Part shown: in pieces, positions 35,117-45,500 of the stretch
How positions within the stretch are numbered: the first letter of the stretch is position 1
How the letters are laid out: the number at the start of each line of letters is the position of its first letter
Assembly: GCA_013373545.1 (NCBI GenBank)
Contig: JABXHQ010000126.1
Location: 1-64,000, forward strand
Length of the DNA stretch: 64,000 nt
Reading direction: 5' to 3'
Source of the DNA: Gammaproteobacteria bacterium
Lineage (GTDB): Bacteria; Pseudomonadota; Gammaproteobacteria; Enterobacterales; Kangiellaceae
The notes under the pieces: model-generated
The model's database searches: none
Seen by the model: the letters and a program-made list of their open reading frames with translations, nothing else
Told to the model about the DNA's origin: nothing
Position numbers and translations under genes: made by a program

Positions 35117-36472
35117 TTGTTACCGCACATTCATATATCGGCCATCTGTGGCACTTTTATGGGCGGCATTGCCCAGCTAGCCAAGCAAAAAGGGTTTCAC
35201 GTAAGCGGGTCGGATCAAAATTGCTATCCGCCAATGAGTACTCAGCTCGAGCAAGCGGGGATCGAATTATCACAAGGTTTTAGTGCTGAAAACTTGCAGC
35301 CTCATCCGCAGTGTGTGGTGGTGGGTAATGCGATGTCGCGTGGTAATCCTGAAGTCGAATATTTGTTAGAACGGGGACTGAATTACCGTTCTGGGCCGCA
35401 GTGGTTGGCCGAAAATGTACTGCATGACAAATGGGTAATTGCGGTAGCTGGCACCCATGGAAAAACGACGACGGCTTCAATGGTGACTTGGATATTAGAG
35501 TATGCTGGCCTCAATCCTGGGTTCTTAATTGGGGGCGTGCCAGAGAATTTTTCGGTATCCGCGCGGGTAACCGATTCGATATTCTTTGTGGTCGAAGCCG
35601 ACGAATATGACACCGCGTTTTTTGATAAACGCTCGAAGTTTGTTCATTATCGAGCAAGAACAACCATATTGAATAATTTAGAGTTTGATCATGCGGATAT
35701 TTTTGCTGATTTGGCCGCGATTGAAACTCAGTTTCATCACCTAGTGCGCACGATCCCAAACAATGGATTAATTATTCACCCTGATCGCAGTGAGGCGCTC
35801 GATCGGGTATTAGAGCGTGGCAGCTGGTCGCCATTACAATCATTTGGTGCCAACGGACAATGGCGATATGGTCTATTGGCGGATGATGGTTCAGCGTTTG
35901 AAGTCTTTTACCAAGGCCAGTCTTATGGTGAAGTACATTGGCCGTTGTGTGGTTTGCACAATGTGAGTAATGGACTTGCAGCCATTGCTGCGGCTCATCA
36001 TGCCGGAGTGCTGATTGAAGACGCGGTAGCGGCTCTGGCGCAATTTAAAAATGTTAAGCGGCGCATGGAGCTGAAAGGTCAGGTGGGTGACATTGCGGTC
36101 TATGATGACTTTGCTCATCACCCCAGTGCGATAACTACAACGCTGGACGGTTTACGCAAGAAGGTTAAGCAGCAGCCGATCATAGCTGTGGTGGATGCGC
36201 GCTCAAACACCATGCGCATGGGCCATCATAAAGATAAAGTGATCCCAGCGCTGGCAGATGCCGACGTTAAAATTATTCACGATCCGTCTCATATCAATTG
36301 GCGCGACGAAAATGGCGACACGTTGATTGTTGATTCAATTGAGCAAGTGATCAGTGAAATTATGAGTCGCGTAACCGCCGACAGTCAAATCTTGCTAATG
36401 AGTAACGGTGCCTTTGGCGGTATTTATGATAAGTTATTAGCGCGCTTAACAACTTGGCAGGCGAGCGCATAG
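35117..36472 (+). CDS. mpl: UDP-N-acetylmuramate:L-alanyl-gamma-D-glutamyl-meso-diaminopimelate ligase
   Basis: 451 residues from a TTG start with AGGAG 8 bases upstream. MurC-like ligase with the Mpl-specific opening HISAICGTFMGGIAQLA, the ATP P-loop VAGTHGKTTTASM, VVEADEYDTAFFDKRSKF, NLEFDHADIF, and the C-terminal YDDFAHHPSAI and DARSNTMRMG. It reattaches the recycled tripeptide to UDP-MurNAc in the cytoplasm, the step after AmpD releases the peptide, so it complements ampD in this window. It is followed by ubiX after 57 bases, a pairing also known in Pseudomonas. Confidence 0.96.
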   Translation: MLPHIHISAICGTFMGGIAQLAKQKGFHVSGSDQNCYPPMSTQLEQAGIELSQGFSAENLQPHPQCVVVGNAMSRGNPEVEYLLERGLNYRSGPQWLAENVLHDKWVIAVAGTHGKTTTASMVTWILEYAGLNPGFLIGGVPENFSVSARVTDSIFFVVEADEYDTAFFDKRSKFVHYRARTTILNNLEFDHADIFADLAAIETQFHHLVRTIPNNGLIIHPDRSEALDRVLERGSWSPLQSFGANGQWRYGLLADDGSAFEVFYQGQSYGEVHWPLCGLHNVSNGLAAIAAAHHAGVLIEDAVAALAQFKNVKRRMELKGQVGDIAVYDDFAHHPSAITTTLDGLRKKVKQQPIIAVVDARSNTMRMGHHKDKVIPALADADVKIIHDPSHINWRDENGDTLIVDSIEQVISEIMSRVTADSQILLMSNGAFGGIYDKLLARLTTWQASA

Positions 36473-36529
36473 AGTCCTTTCTCGCGTTAATTGTACTAAG
36501 CTTACTGCCATAGGATAAGGATCGAGTGT

Positions 36530-37153
36530 ATGACTCAATCACGCAAACATATTACCTTAGCGATGACCGGTGCTTCCGGTGCTGGCTACGCCGTGGCGTT
36601 ATTGCAAGCGCTGCGTCAACATTATCAGCAAGTGTATTTATTGATCTCTGATGCCGCGCGCGTGGTGTTGGCAACGGAATTGAATTGGACTGTTCCGGAA
36701 AACCCAGCGAAAGCCGAGCAGCGACTTGCAGAATTAATCCCGGGAACGGGTGAGCTAACCGTATGTTCCAAAATGAATTGGATGTCACCGGTAGCGTCTG
36801 GCTCTGCGGCACCAAAACAAATGATCATTTGTCCATGCAGTACCGGTACTTTATCGGCGATTGCTAATGGCGCCAGTGATAATTTATTAGAGCGCGCCGC
36901 TGATGTGGTATTAAAAGAGCGCGGGCAATTAATTGTGATGCCACGAGAAACACCTTTTTCACTGATCCATTTAGAAAATATGACGCGTTTGGCTCAAGCC
37001 GGCGCTACCATCATGCCATTAGCACCAGGCTTTTATCAAAAACCGCAGAGCATTGATGACCTCTATCAATTTATGGCAGCACGAGCGTTGGACCACTTAG
37101 GTATCGATAACACGCTTATTGAGCGTTGGGGTTATCGTGGGAAGCAAGATTAA
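36530..37153 (+). CDS. ubiX: Flavin prenyltransferase UbiX
   Basis: 207 residues. [17 protein letters not shown] is the FMN-binding loop, and the sequence continues with [46 protein letters not shown], and [23 protein letters not shown]. UbiX joins dimethylallyl phosphate to FMN to make the prenylated flavin cofactor needed by UbiD decarboxylase in ubiquinone synthesis. Length is normal. It is encoded 57 bases after mpl and 28 bases before a gene for an unknown secreted protein, probably in one transcript. Confidence 0.96.
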   Translation: MTQSRKHITLAMTGASGAGYAVALLQALRQHYQQVYLLISDAARVVLATELNWTVPENPAKAEQRLAELIPGTGELTVCSKMNWMSPVASGSAAPKQMIICPCSTGTLSAIANGASDNLLERAADVVLKERGQLIVMPRETPFSLIHLENMTRLAQAGATIMPLAPGFYQKPQSIDDLYQFMAARALDHLGIDNTLIERWGYRGKQD

Positions 37154-37181
37154 TAAAACTTCTAAAGACGAGTAAATATTT

Positions 37182-37778
37182 ATGAGATTGTCTGGCATTC
37201 TTATTATTTTAATTATCACTCAGGCAAGTTTGCTCCATGCTATCGAACCCCCTTTAATTTCGACTCAAGCGCAAGATGAATTCTTTAACGCAATAAAACA
37301 ACACTGCGGAAAATCTTTTCGTGGAAAAATTGTCGTAGATAATCAACCAAGTGCTAGCTTCACCAATAAAGCCCTTATCATGCATGTGCGCGAGTGTTCG
37401 AATTTTCAATTAAAGATACCGTTTCATGTAGGAAAGGATGCATCACGAACTTGGATTATTACTAAAACCGGATCGGGGCTGTCGCTTAAGCACGATCACC
37501 GTCATGCTGATGGTCAGTCTGATAGTTTAACGATGTATGGTGGTCATACGGTTGATTCTGGATTCACTAATGTGCAATCGTTTCCCGCTGATGCTCCCAC
37601 CATTGAAATGTTTGTTGCACAAGGACTGCCACAGTCAAATACTAATATCTGGCAGATTTACATCTATCCCACGAAATTTACCTATCGGTTGATTCGCGAA
37701 GGTCGAGAATTTAAAGTTGATTTCGATTTAACTATTCCTGTCGAAAATCCGGCTGCGCCCTGGGGCTATCAAGACTAA
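37182..37778 (+). CDS. Secreted protein of unknown function
   Basis: 198 residues with a signal peptide MRLSGILIILIITQASLLHA. The mature protein is beta-rich, with two conserved-looking cysteines (QHCGKSF and RECSNF), an LKHDHRHADG stretch and a W-containing segment near the C-terminus (TNIWQIYIYPTKFTYRL). I recall similar uncharacterised exported proteins in many Proteobacteria, but can name no family. The His-rich loop DHRHADGQSD could bind a metal. It follows ubiX closely and is likely the last gene of the mpl-ubiX unit. A 10-base-pair hairpin with one mismatch (37827-37856) lies downstream. Confidence 0.72.
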   Translation: MRLSGILIILIITQASLLHAIEPPLISTQAQDEFFNAIKQHCGKSFRGKIVVDNQPSASFTNKALIMHVRECSNFQLKIPFHVGKDASRTWIITKTGSGLSLKHDHRHADGQSDSLTMYGGHTVDSGFTNVQSFPADAPTIEMFVAQGLPQSNTNIWQIYIYPTKFTYRLIREGREFKVDFDLTIPVENPAAPWGYQD

Positions 37779-37968
37779 AGGTTCTCCAGTTTCAGCTTTA
37801 TTTTCCAATTTCTTTGCTGCAAAACCGTTGCGGCGATGAGCGCGAATCGCAGCAACCTGGAGCATATTTACTTGTATTTTTGTTATTGGCTTGGGGATAC
37901 AGCGTTAATAATCGCTATGTATTCAAGCCATGCAAGGGGAGTGGTGGGGCTACAATCATCGATGCTTA

Positions 37969-39492
37969 TTAGCCGTTCTCTTGCTGACTTTCTACAAAGG
38001 CTTCAATTAACGAAGAGGAGTCCGCTGGGTGTTGCTCGGAAGATTTTTTGTTTTGTAAATTGAGTCGTTTCAGCAGCGCAAGTTCGCTTAGATTAGCGCC
38101 ACTGTATTGGCCTCGGACACCATCGCACTTTAAGGCGTAGAGTAAGCGGACCAATTGATTATCGTCGACGTCGATAGCGACCACCCGAATTGAGAATTTG
38201 TGGGCTAAGGAAATAATCGCATCGAGTAGGGTACGTGATTGTTGATCATCGTTAAGGTTATTCAGCAGAGCACTATCAACTTTTATTTTTTGAATTTGGC
38301 CAGAACAAAGCAGTTGCAAAGAAGAAGGCCCAATGCCAAAGTTTATTAAACTGATTCGACAACCCATCATGTGCAATCGAGCGATCGCTTTATTGGCATC
38401 TGGACTGGTTAATAAGGTTTTCTCGGCCACTTCAAATTCGAGTTGTTCACCGCTAATGCGATGTAAGTTAATTTGGTCGCGAATAAAATTAACGCCATGA
38501 TTGGAGGTTAGCAGCGGTTTTAGTAGTGGCAAAATTACTCTTGGGACTGCTGCTGTCGTTTGTGTTTGCCAGTGCGCTATTTTTTGGCAAGCGGTGCTGA
38601 TCAAATGTTGATTAAGCTTAGCTTGTAATTGACCGCGCTCAGCAATTTTTTCGAGTTTTTCTGCACTTATGTCCGGTAAGTTTGTGGTGGTTAAGTGTAA
38701 TTTAACCGCACAAACGCGGTCGCTATTAAGCTCCACTTCGACATCATAAGTTGTTTCGAAGGTGTTGTTTTCTATATCTTGACGTAATTGTTTTTGCTGC
38801 TGTTTTAGCTGGTTAATTTTTTGATTAAAATCAGCGCTAAAGATATGTACCCTATCACGACCGTGATGCTTGGCATCGTACATAGCTAAATCAGCTGATT
38901 TAAGTAGCGCTTTGTAACTGTTGCCGTTCAGCGGGTAAAGGCTCACACCAATGCTGACAGTAACATTGAGTGTCAAATCGCCAATTTCGAGCGGCTGCTT
39001 TAGTGCTTCTTGCAGTGTATACAGCACTTGTTCTATCGCTTGCTCATTTTCCAACTCTTCGACCACCAAACAAAACTCATCGCCGGATAAGCGCGCCAGA
39101 ATATCCATCGACCGAATCACCGCGGTGATTCGTTGGCTGACCATTATTAGCACTTGATCGCCAACATCGTGGCCATGGGCATCATTAATGGCTTTAAAGT
39201 GGTCGATATCGATAAAGACAAAAGCGAAGGGGATTTGATGGCGTTGGCTGCGATGAATGGCTTGCTCGACAAGGATGGCCAACAGTTCGCGATTTGGAAG
39301 ATGAGTCAGCGGATCTCGCTGATGCTGCAGCTGTTCACTGCAAAGCGGTGGATGCTTTTGACGCGCAATATGTTCTTCTGCCAGCTTTTGGAAAAGTTTT
39401 GACAGGTGCAGCCGAGACCCTTCGCGGACTTGTGCGAGCAAATCAGGATCAATTCGCCGCACCAACTGTTTTATTTTTTGGCTATCTTGCAT
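37969..39492 (-). CDS. GGDEF protein with degenerate EAL domain
   Basis: 507 residues, no membrane spans. The N-terminal helical region (1-55) is followed by a GGDEF domain (about 58-220) with DPLTHLPNR, IDIDHFK.INDAHGH and SGDEF at 136-140; Ser in place of the first Gly is tolerated in known active diguanylate cyclases. Residues about 225-490 follow the EAL fold but lack its catalytic motifs: VCAVKLHL stands where E-A-L-(L/V)-R is expected, INFGIGPSSL for DFG(T/S)G, and VDDNQ for ExVE. The EAL half is therefore probably a c-di-GMP or protein-binding module without phosphodiesterase activity. The protein may make or sense c-di-GMP. Its start lacks a good ribosome site. Confidence 0.87.
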   Translation of the reverse strand: MQDSQKIKQLVRRIDPDLLAQVREGSRLHLSKLFQKLAEEHIARQKHPPLCSEQLQHQRDPLTHLPNRELLAILVEQAIHRSQRHQIPFAFVFIDIDHFKAINDAHGHDVGDQVLIMVSQRITAVIRSMDILARLSGDEFCLVVEELENEQAIEQVLYTLQEALKQPLEIGDLTLNVTVSIGVSLYPLNGNSYKALLKSADLAMYDAKHHGRDRVHIFSADFNQKINQLKQQQKQLRQDIENNTFETTYDVEVELNSDRVCAVKLHLTTTNLPDISAEKLEKIAERGQLQAKLNQHLISTACQKIAHWQTQTTAAVPRVILPLLKPLLTSNHGVNFIRDQINLHRISGEQLEFEVAEKTLLTSPDANKAIARLHMMGCRISLINFGIGPSSLQLLCSGQIQKIKVDSALLNNLNDDQQSRTLLDAIISLAHKFSIRVVAIDVDDNQLVRLLYALKCDGVRGQYSGANLSELALLKRLNLQNKKSSEQHPADSSSLIEAFVESQQENG

Positions 39493-39805
39493 GGTTCAAC
39501 AGAGGTCTAATTAATTTGACATCCAATAAGCACCGAGTGCTTGGCCCCTTGTTTATTTCGCGTCACTCAAAACACGCAACTTTAACCGCCGCTAGCTGTT
39601 CACCAACAATCAAAGCCTGCTATGATGGCGGTGAGAACTTTGCCAGTAAGCGGTTGAAATTTAATCAAGAGTATCACCCTTGGTTCTGGGGGTGAATAGG
39701 AATAGTTGATTATTTAGTAATCAGTATAAAAAACAACCAGTTAGCGAAAAAGGTTACAAAGTGAGATTATTTTTTGCTTATAACTTATTGATAACAATAT
39801 AAAAT
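39493..39805. other. Intergenic region upstream of the nuclease-helicase pair
   Basis: 313 bases with only shadow ORFs. The last 90 bases are very AT-rich (TATAAC, TATAAA boxes), and the ATG at 39806 has no recognisable ribosome site, with an in-frame TAA 6 bases upstream fixing it as the first possible ATG. A very short or absent leader is possible. Confidence 0.4.
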
Positions 39806-42568
39806 ATGAAATCTCAACTATCGCCCGAGACAGTCTTCCAGCAGCTTCAATCGCAACAAGCCTCGTTAATCACGGCCAGTAATCGTCAAGCTCGATTTTG
39901 GATGCAAGCCTTTCATCAATTCGCCAGTGGGCAAGTTGCGGTGTGGTCGATGCCGGATATTTTGCCCTACTCGGGCTGGCTTGATCGGCTGTTTAACAGT
40001 GTCGAAGACACGCTGCCGGTCGTCTTTAATGCGGTCGAAGCGAAGTGGACTTTTGAGTCGATTATTCGCCGCAGCTCGGCGCAAGACTATTTGATTTCGC
40101 TGCGAGCTACCGCCGCTAAAGCACACGAAGCGGTTACCCAATTAAATCAGTTTGCCCTGACTTTAGATGAGTCGATAATGCTGGCTGAGGAGCATCAGCT
40201 GTTCCACCAGTGGCATCAAGAGTATCAGCAACGATTGGCGCAAGCGACGGCCATTGATCGTGCACAGCTCGCCGATTGGATCCGCGCGCGCTGTGCTACA
40301 TTGAATTTACACTCAGCGCGACTGGCTAAAGGTCATACGCTTTATTTATTGGGGTTCCATCAGGTTGAGCCGAGTTTTATGCAGCTATTGGAGCAGCTCG
40401 CTGAAGCTTTGCAGCTGTCAATTCATTTGCTTACACCGGAGCAAACCGCTGGATTACATCGTTTTGGTCGGCTCCCGTCTCAGGCTCCAACGGCTCAGCT
40501 ACATAAGGCGCTTGACTGCCAACATGAGCTGTACGCGGTTGCGAATTGGGCGTTAGGTATTATTGCGCAACAGCCGCAGGCAAAAGTGGCCATAGTTGTC
40601 CCCAATCTAGAACAGCAGCGCTTACTGGTTGAACAGATTTTTCGAGAGGTATTACACCCAGAATCGCTCAATCGAGCGCGGCCGGAACAACCGCTGTTTA
40701 ATATTTCTGTGGGAAAGCCGCTTAGTCAATTTGCGATGTTTCGCGTTGCCATTAATTTACTGAAGCTACTGAAAGGTTCAATCACTACCGATGCGTTGGT
40801 GGAATTGCTCACCAGTGGTATGCCAGGTTTGCTGAACAGTGCGTTAACTGTTGAGCAACAATCCGCCCTGCGGCAGCTGGCGTTTCAATTGCCACAAAGG
40901 CGCAAACAATATTGGTCGTTGACTGCGCTGTTTAAATTACTTGAGCCTGCTGACGTGTTGACTAAGACAGCTGTGGTGGTTGGACTCGAAGACACCTTGA
41001 AAACACCGCGCGCGCGACTTGAAGATTTTCTTGCCCAACTACCTGCCCGATGTCCGCCGGGCCAGTGGGGACAATTGATGACCCATTGGCTGACCTTGTG
41101 GCAATGGCCAACAGACGAAAGCTTGGGCAGTTATGAATTTCAATTAAGAGATGTGATTTTAACTCAGTTGCAAGGCTTAAAAAGTTACAATGCGGTTATT
41201 GCGCCCTGCACTTTAGAGCAAGCTCTGGAGTTGTTAGAGAGTGTAACCGCCGGCGCGGTATTTCAACCAAAAAGCCAAGATGAACCGATTAACATAATGG
41301 GGCTTTATGAAGCAGTCGGATTAGGCTTTGAGTATCTTTGGGTAACCGGTATGAGTGATGAAATCATTCCTGCGATGCCCGATCCCAATCCGTTTATTCC
41401 GCTGGCCATAGCGCGTCAACATCAGCTCCCTGGTTCTGGCCCTGAGCGCGAATTAAGTTATGCAAATGCACTGCTAAGTCACTTAATTGCGTGTTCTGAT
41501 CAAATTAACTTTAGCTATTACCAACAAGATGGTGAGCGACATTTGAGTCCAAGCGCTTTGGTGGCGGCGCAACTCGCAAGCCATCAGGTGGCTTTTACCG
41601 ATAAGTGGTTGTCGTTAACTGTGCCAACCCGTATTCAAGCGCAACTGCCTGCGGTGGCTTTACAGTCTTACCTCGATGAACAAGGCGTTGAGTTAAATGC
41701 CGGTGAACTGTTGGGAGGGAGCCAGTTTGTTAATGCTCAAGCTATGTGCCCAATGCAAGCCTATTTAGCTTTCCGTCTCGGACTTGTTGAGCAAGAGCCC
41801 GTTCAGACCGGGATAGATCCGCGTGATCGCGGAACTTGGTTACATCGAGCTTTACAAATTATTTGGCAAGAATTGGGCAGTCAAACGCGGCTTAATCATT
41901 TCTCTTCCGAGCAGTTACACAGTCTCGTTGAGCGTACCTTGGTAACGGTTTATCACCCACACCTTCCAGCGCAAAACTTATTGCGCACGCTTGAAATTGA
42001 GCGGGCACAGCAAACAATTATGGCATTGTTAGAGTTGGAGCGAAAACGCGCTCCGTTTCAAGTAGCGGCGACCGAACAAAAAGTGGCCATTACGCTCGCG
42101 GGATTAACCTTAGATTGTCGCCTTGATCGAGTAGATACGATTGAGATTGATGGCGCGACAGCAACCGCGGTGATTGATTATAAAACTGGGCAAGTGGCGA
42201 GTCATCAATGGTTGAAAGAGCGCATTAGCGATCCTCAATTACCCTTGTATTTGATGACCGCACAAGATTCGATAAAAGCGCTAAGCTTCGTGCAAGTGAA
42301 TCCGAGTGAAGTAAAGTTTGTGGGGGTTAGCGAGTCTGAAGCTGTGTTTCCCAAAGTAAAATCGCTTAGCGCACAAGATAAAACGTTTAACAATTGGCGT
42401 GAGTTTACTGATCATATTGAGCAGCAATTGTTAACGCTAATGAATGAAATACGCAATGGCGTTGCCAGCGTAACGCCATTACAAAATCCAGATGCTTGCC
42501 GTTATTGTCCCTTCGACGCCGTCTGTCGTATTGATGAGCTTGAACCGTTTATTAACGAGGATGACTAA
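39806..42568 (+). CDS. AddB-like subunit: inactive helicase fold with iron-sulfur RecB nuclease domain
   Basis: 920 residues. The N-terminal two thirds is a UvrD-like fold without a Walker A lysine motif, like AddB. The C-terminal part is a PD-(D/E)XK nuclease: TWLHRALQIIW, LDCRLDRVD and VIDYKTGQ. Cys648 (AMCPMQAYL) with C898, C901 and C907 (CRYCPFDAVC) match the four iron-sulfur ligands that staple AddB-type nuclease domains. It corresponds to the family named probable DNA repair protein in proteobacteria. With the helicase encoded 3 bases downstream it should process double-strand DNA ends for recombination. The ATG lacks a visible Shine-Dalgarno site. Confidence 0.86.
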   Translation: MKSQLSPETVFQQLQSQQASLITASNRQARFWMQAFHQFASGQVAVWSMPDILPYSGWLDRLFNSVEDTLPVVFNAVEAKWTFESIIRRSSAQDYLISLRATAAKAHEAVTQLNQFALTLDESIMLAEEHQLFHQWHQEYQQRLAQATAIDRAQLADWIRARCATLNLHSARLAKGHTLYLLGFHQVEPSFMQLLEQLAEALQLSIHLLTPEQTAGLHRFGRLPSQAPTAQLHKALDCQHELYAVANWALGIIAQQPQAKVAIVVPNLEQQRLLVEQIFREVLHPESLNRARPEQPLFNISVGKPLSQFAMFRVAINLLKLLKGSITTDALVELLTSGMPGLLNSALTVEQQSALRQLAFQLPQRRKQYWSLTALFKLLEPADVLTKTAVVVGLEDTLKTPRARLEDFLAQLPARCPPGQWGQLMTHWLTLWQWPTDESLGSYEFQLRDVILTQLQGLKSYNAVIAPCTLEQALELLESVTAGAVFQPKSQDEPINIMGLYEAVGLGFEYLWVTGMSDEIIPAMPDPNPFIPLAIARQHQLPGSGPERELSYANALLSHLIACSDQINFSYYQQDGERHLSPSALVAAQLASHQVAFTDKWLSLTVPTRIQAQLPAVALQSYLDEQGVELNAGELLGGSQFVNAQAMCPMQAYLAFRLGLVEQEPVQTGIDPRDRGTWLHRALQIIWQELGSQTRLNHFSSEQLHSLVERTLVTVYHPHLPAQNLLRTLEIERAQQTIMALLELERKRAPFQVAATEQKVAITLAGLTLDCRLDRVDTIEIDGATATAVIDYKTGQVASHQWLKERISDPQLPLYLMTAQDSIKALSFVQVNPSEVKFVGVSESEAVFPKVKSLSAQDKTFNNWREFTDHIEQQLLTLMNEIRNGVASVTPLQNPDACRYCPFDAVCRIDELEPFINEDD

Positions 42569-42571
42569 ATC

Positions 42572-45500
42572 ATGTTAGTGGATGCAAAGGCACGTGAACG
42601 AGCAATCGATCCAAAGCAATCCTTTATTGTGCAGGCGCCAGCCGGTTCAGGAAAAACGGGGTTAATTACCCAGCGTTATTTACGTTTATTGGCGACAGTT
42701 GAGAAGCCCGAGCATATCTTAGCAATTACCTTCACTCGCAAAGCGGCAAATGAAATGCGCGAGCGTATACTTGCCGCATTACAGCGAGCGAAGTTAGCAT
42801 CGCCTGACTCCCCCCATGAGCAAAAAATCTGGCAGCTAGCGCACCAAGCGCTGCAGCAAGATGAAAAGTATGGATGGCAGTTGATCGACAATCCAGCGCG
42901 GCTAAAGATTCAAACCATCGACAGCTTATCATCGAGCTTAGTTAAACAAATGCCGATTCTCGCAAAGTTTGGAATTCCATCGGGTATCGAAGATAAACCG
43001 TTTGCAATTTATCGCCAGGCTGCAGAGCAATTTATTCAGTCAGTATTGGTCGAACGTGATTTTTCTGATGGTCAGGCCGTGCCGACAAACCCCGAACATT
43101 TGACTGTGATTGAGCACGCGGTATTTCATCTGCTGCAACATGTTGATAATGACGTTAGTAAATTGTCGCGTTTATTTCAGTCGATGTTAGCGCGTCGCGA
43201 CCAATGGATCCGGCATTTTGTCACCAGTGAAAAGCTACTCGACCGGGATGGTCTTGAACAAGCGCTAGAGTACTTTGTTGCGAACCAAATGCAGGCATTT
43301 TCAGCGACCGTACCGGCGTCACTAGGGCGTGAGTTTTTTCATCTGACAGAGACCTTGATTGAAAATTTACATTATCTCGATAAGCCTTTAGCCGATGATC
43401 ATCCTTTGCTTGCGCTTGCATCATTGAAAGACTGGCCATCGCTTTCAACCGACGGTTTAGCGCTTTGGCACAAAGTCGCCGAGTTTCTGCTGACCAAGAG
43501 TCCTGACAGTAGTAAACGGCGCCTAAAAGCGCGTTGGACGCAAGCTGATGGCTTCATTCCTAGCAGTACGAAGAATAAAGAAGCTAAGTCGCAAGCCAAA
43601 ATACAAAAAGCTTTGAGAGAAACTTTATTTGAGCAACTCGAGAGTTATCCTGCCTTTATTGGCAAGTTATCCGAAGTAATGGACTTGCCGAATACTAAGT
43701 TCACGGAGCAACAGTGGCAGTTAATAGAGTCGTTGCAAGTTTGTTTAAAGTACTTGTTAGGTTTTTTAAAAGTTGAGTTTCAAGCGCAAGGAAAAGTTGA
43801 TTTTGCGGAGTTATCCTTGGCTGCGCTGCATGCATTAAGTGATGAGGTCGGCGCGACCGATTTGGCTATGAAACTCGATTATCGTATTCAACATATATTA
43901 GTGGATGAATTTCAAGATACCTCACATAGTCAATATGAGCTCTTAAGATTATTGACCCTAGGCTGGCAAGCGAATGATGGGCGCACATTATTTGTGGTCG
44001 GTGATCCCATGCAATCAATTTATCGTTTTCGCGAAGCCGACGTTGGTCTGTTCTTAGATTGCCGCCGCCAAGGTTTAGCTGGAATACCTCTGCAGGCATT
44101 ACGGTTAGAAATGAACTTTCGCTCGCGGGCGGGAATTGTGAATTGGGTTAATCAAGCGTTCAAAACTATTTTTCCAACGCAAGAAAAAGCTATGTTAGGC
44201 GCGGTTCCGCTAAGCGTCGCGAAGGCTAACGCGGCTGATGACGATCAGGCCGTTTTTTTTCACCATGAATTTAAACAGAATGTTGATTCATATCAGGCGC
44301 AGAAAATGCAAATGATCATTGCAGATATTGCGCTGCGCTTTCCAAGCGACAGCGTTGCGGTTTTAGTTCGTTCAAAACAGCATGCCAGCGACATTATAGC
44401 GACATTAAAAACCTCAGGCATTGCGGTTGAAGCGGTTGAAATGGAACGGCTTTCCCAACGACCGATGATTAAAATTTTACTACAGTTAACACGGCTCGTA
44501 TTAAATCCGGAAGATACATTAGCTTTTACAGCACTGATGCGCTCAGCCTTATGTGGCGTTACCTTACCAACCATTACCGCGTTACTCAGCAATAATTCTG
44601 CGCCAGGTTATTGGTTTAGTCGTGTTGCCGCAGATAATCGGTTACTCAATGAGCTGCCATTGGCTGAAGACGAGTGCCGTCGCGTGATTTCGCTTGTTGA
44701 AAATCTTTGGCCGTTATTAAAGCAGCGCGCAACGCTTCCGTTTGCCGAGTTAATTCATAGTGCATTTGTAGCGCTAGGTGGACTTCATGTATTTAACTCG
44801 GCTCGTGATGCTCAAGACCTTAGACAGTACATTGAGTTAATTCATCTGCGCTTTAGCGAGAAAAGCAGTGTGACGATTGAACAGTTGAATCAGTTGGTTG
44901 ATGAACTGTTTTCCGCGAGTGATGCAAATACTGATGGTTTTAAAGTGGCTGTTATGACCATTCATAAGTCGAAAGGTTTAGAGTTTGATCATGTCATTAT
45001 TCCACATTTAGAAAAGTCAATTCCAGCCGATGATAAACAGCTTATTCTCTGGCAAGAATTATCGGTTGAAGATCGAACGGCTAATTTTTTAGTGGCACCG
45101 ATGCCCAGCGGTAAAAATAGTAATGACAAAATTCATAATTTATTAAAGCAGCTAAATCAACAGAAAAGTTTATACGAAGCCGGCCGTCTTTTATATGTGG
45201 CGACCACTCGAGCAAAGAAATGTCTCCATCTAATTGCTCAAACCAACATTCGCCCAGGAAATGAAAAGCAAGCGGCTATGGGTGAAGACTGGGTAATTTC
45301 ACAACCGAAAGCAAACTCACTGTTGGCGCAATTGTGGCCGGTAGTTGAGCCTTCGATATTAACTCAATTAAAAAATTATGCGGGTGGCGAAACAGAAATA
45401 CATCAAACGCAAGCTACTCAACGCTTAATAACTCGACTCGCCGAGCCGTGGGTTTGTCAATTACCAGTGAGTCCGGCACCCGTCAATCGTCCACGCTTAA

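Noticed and set aside
35511-35759. 82-residue minus-strand ORF
   Set aside because: Shadow of mpl, which has all ligase motifs in the plus-strand frame.
39294-39695. 133-residue plus-strand ORF
   Set aside because: Most of it is antisense to the GGDEF domain, and the rest shows no motif or ribosome site.
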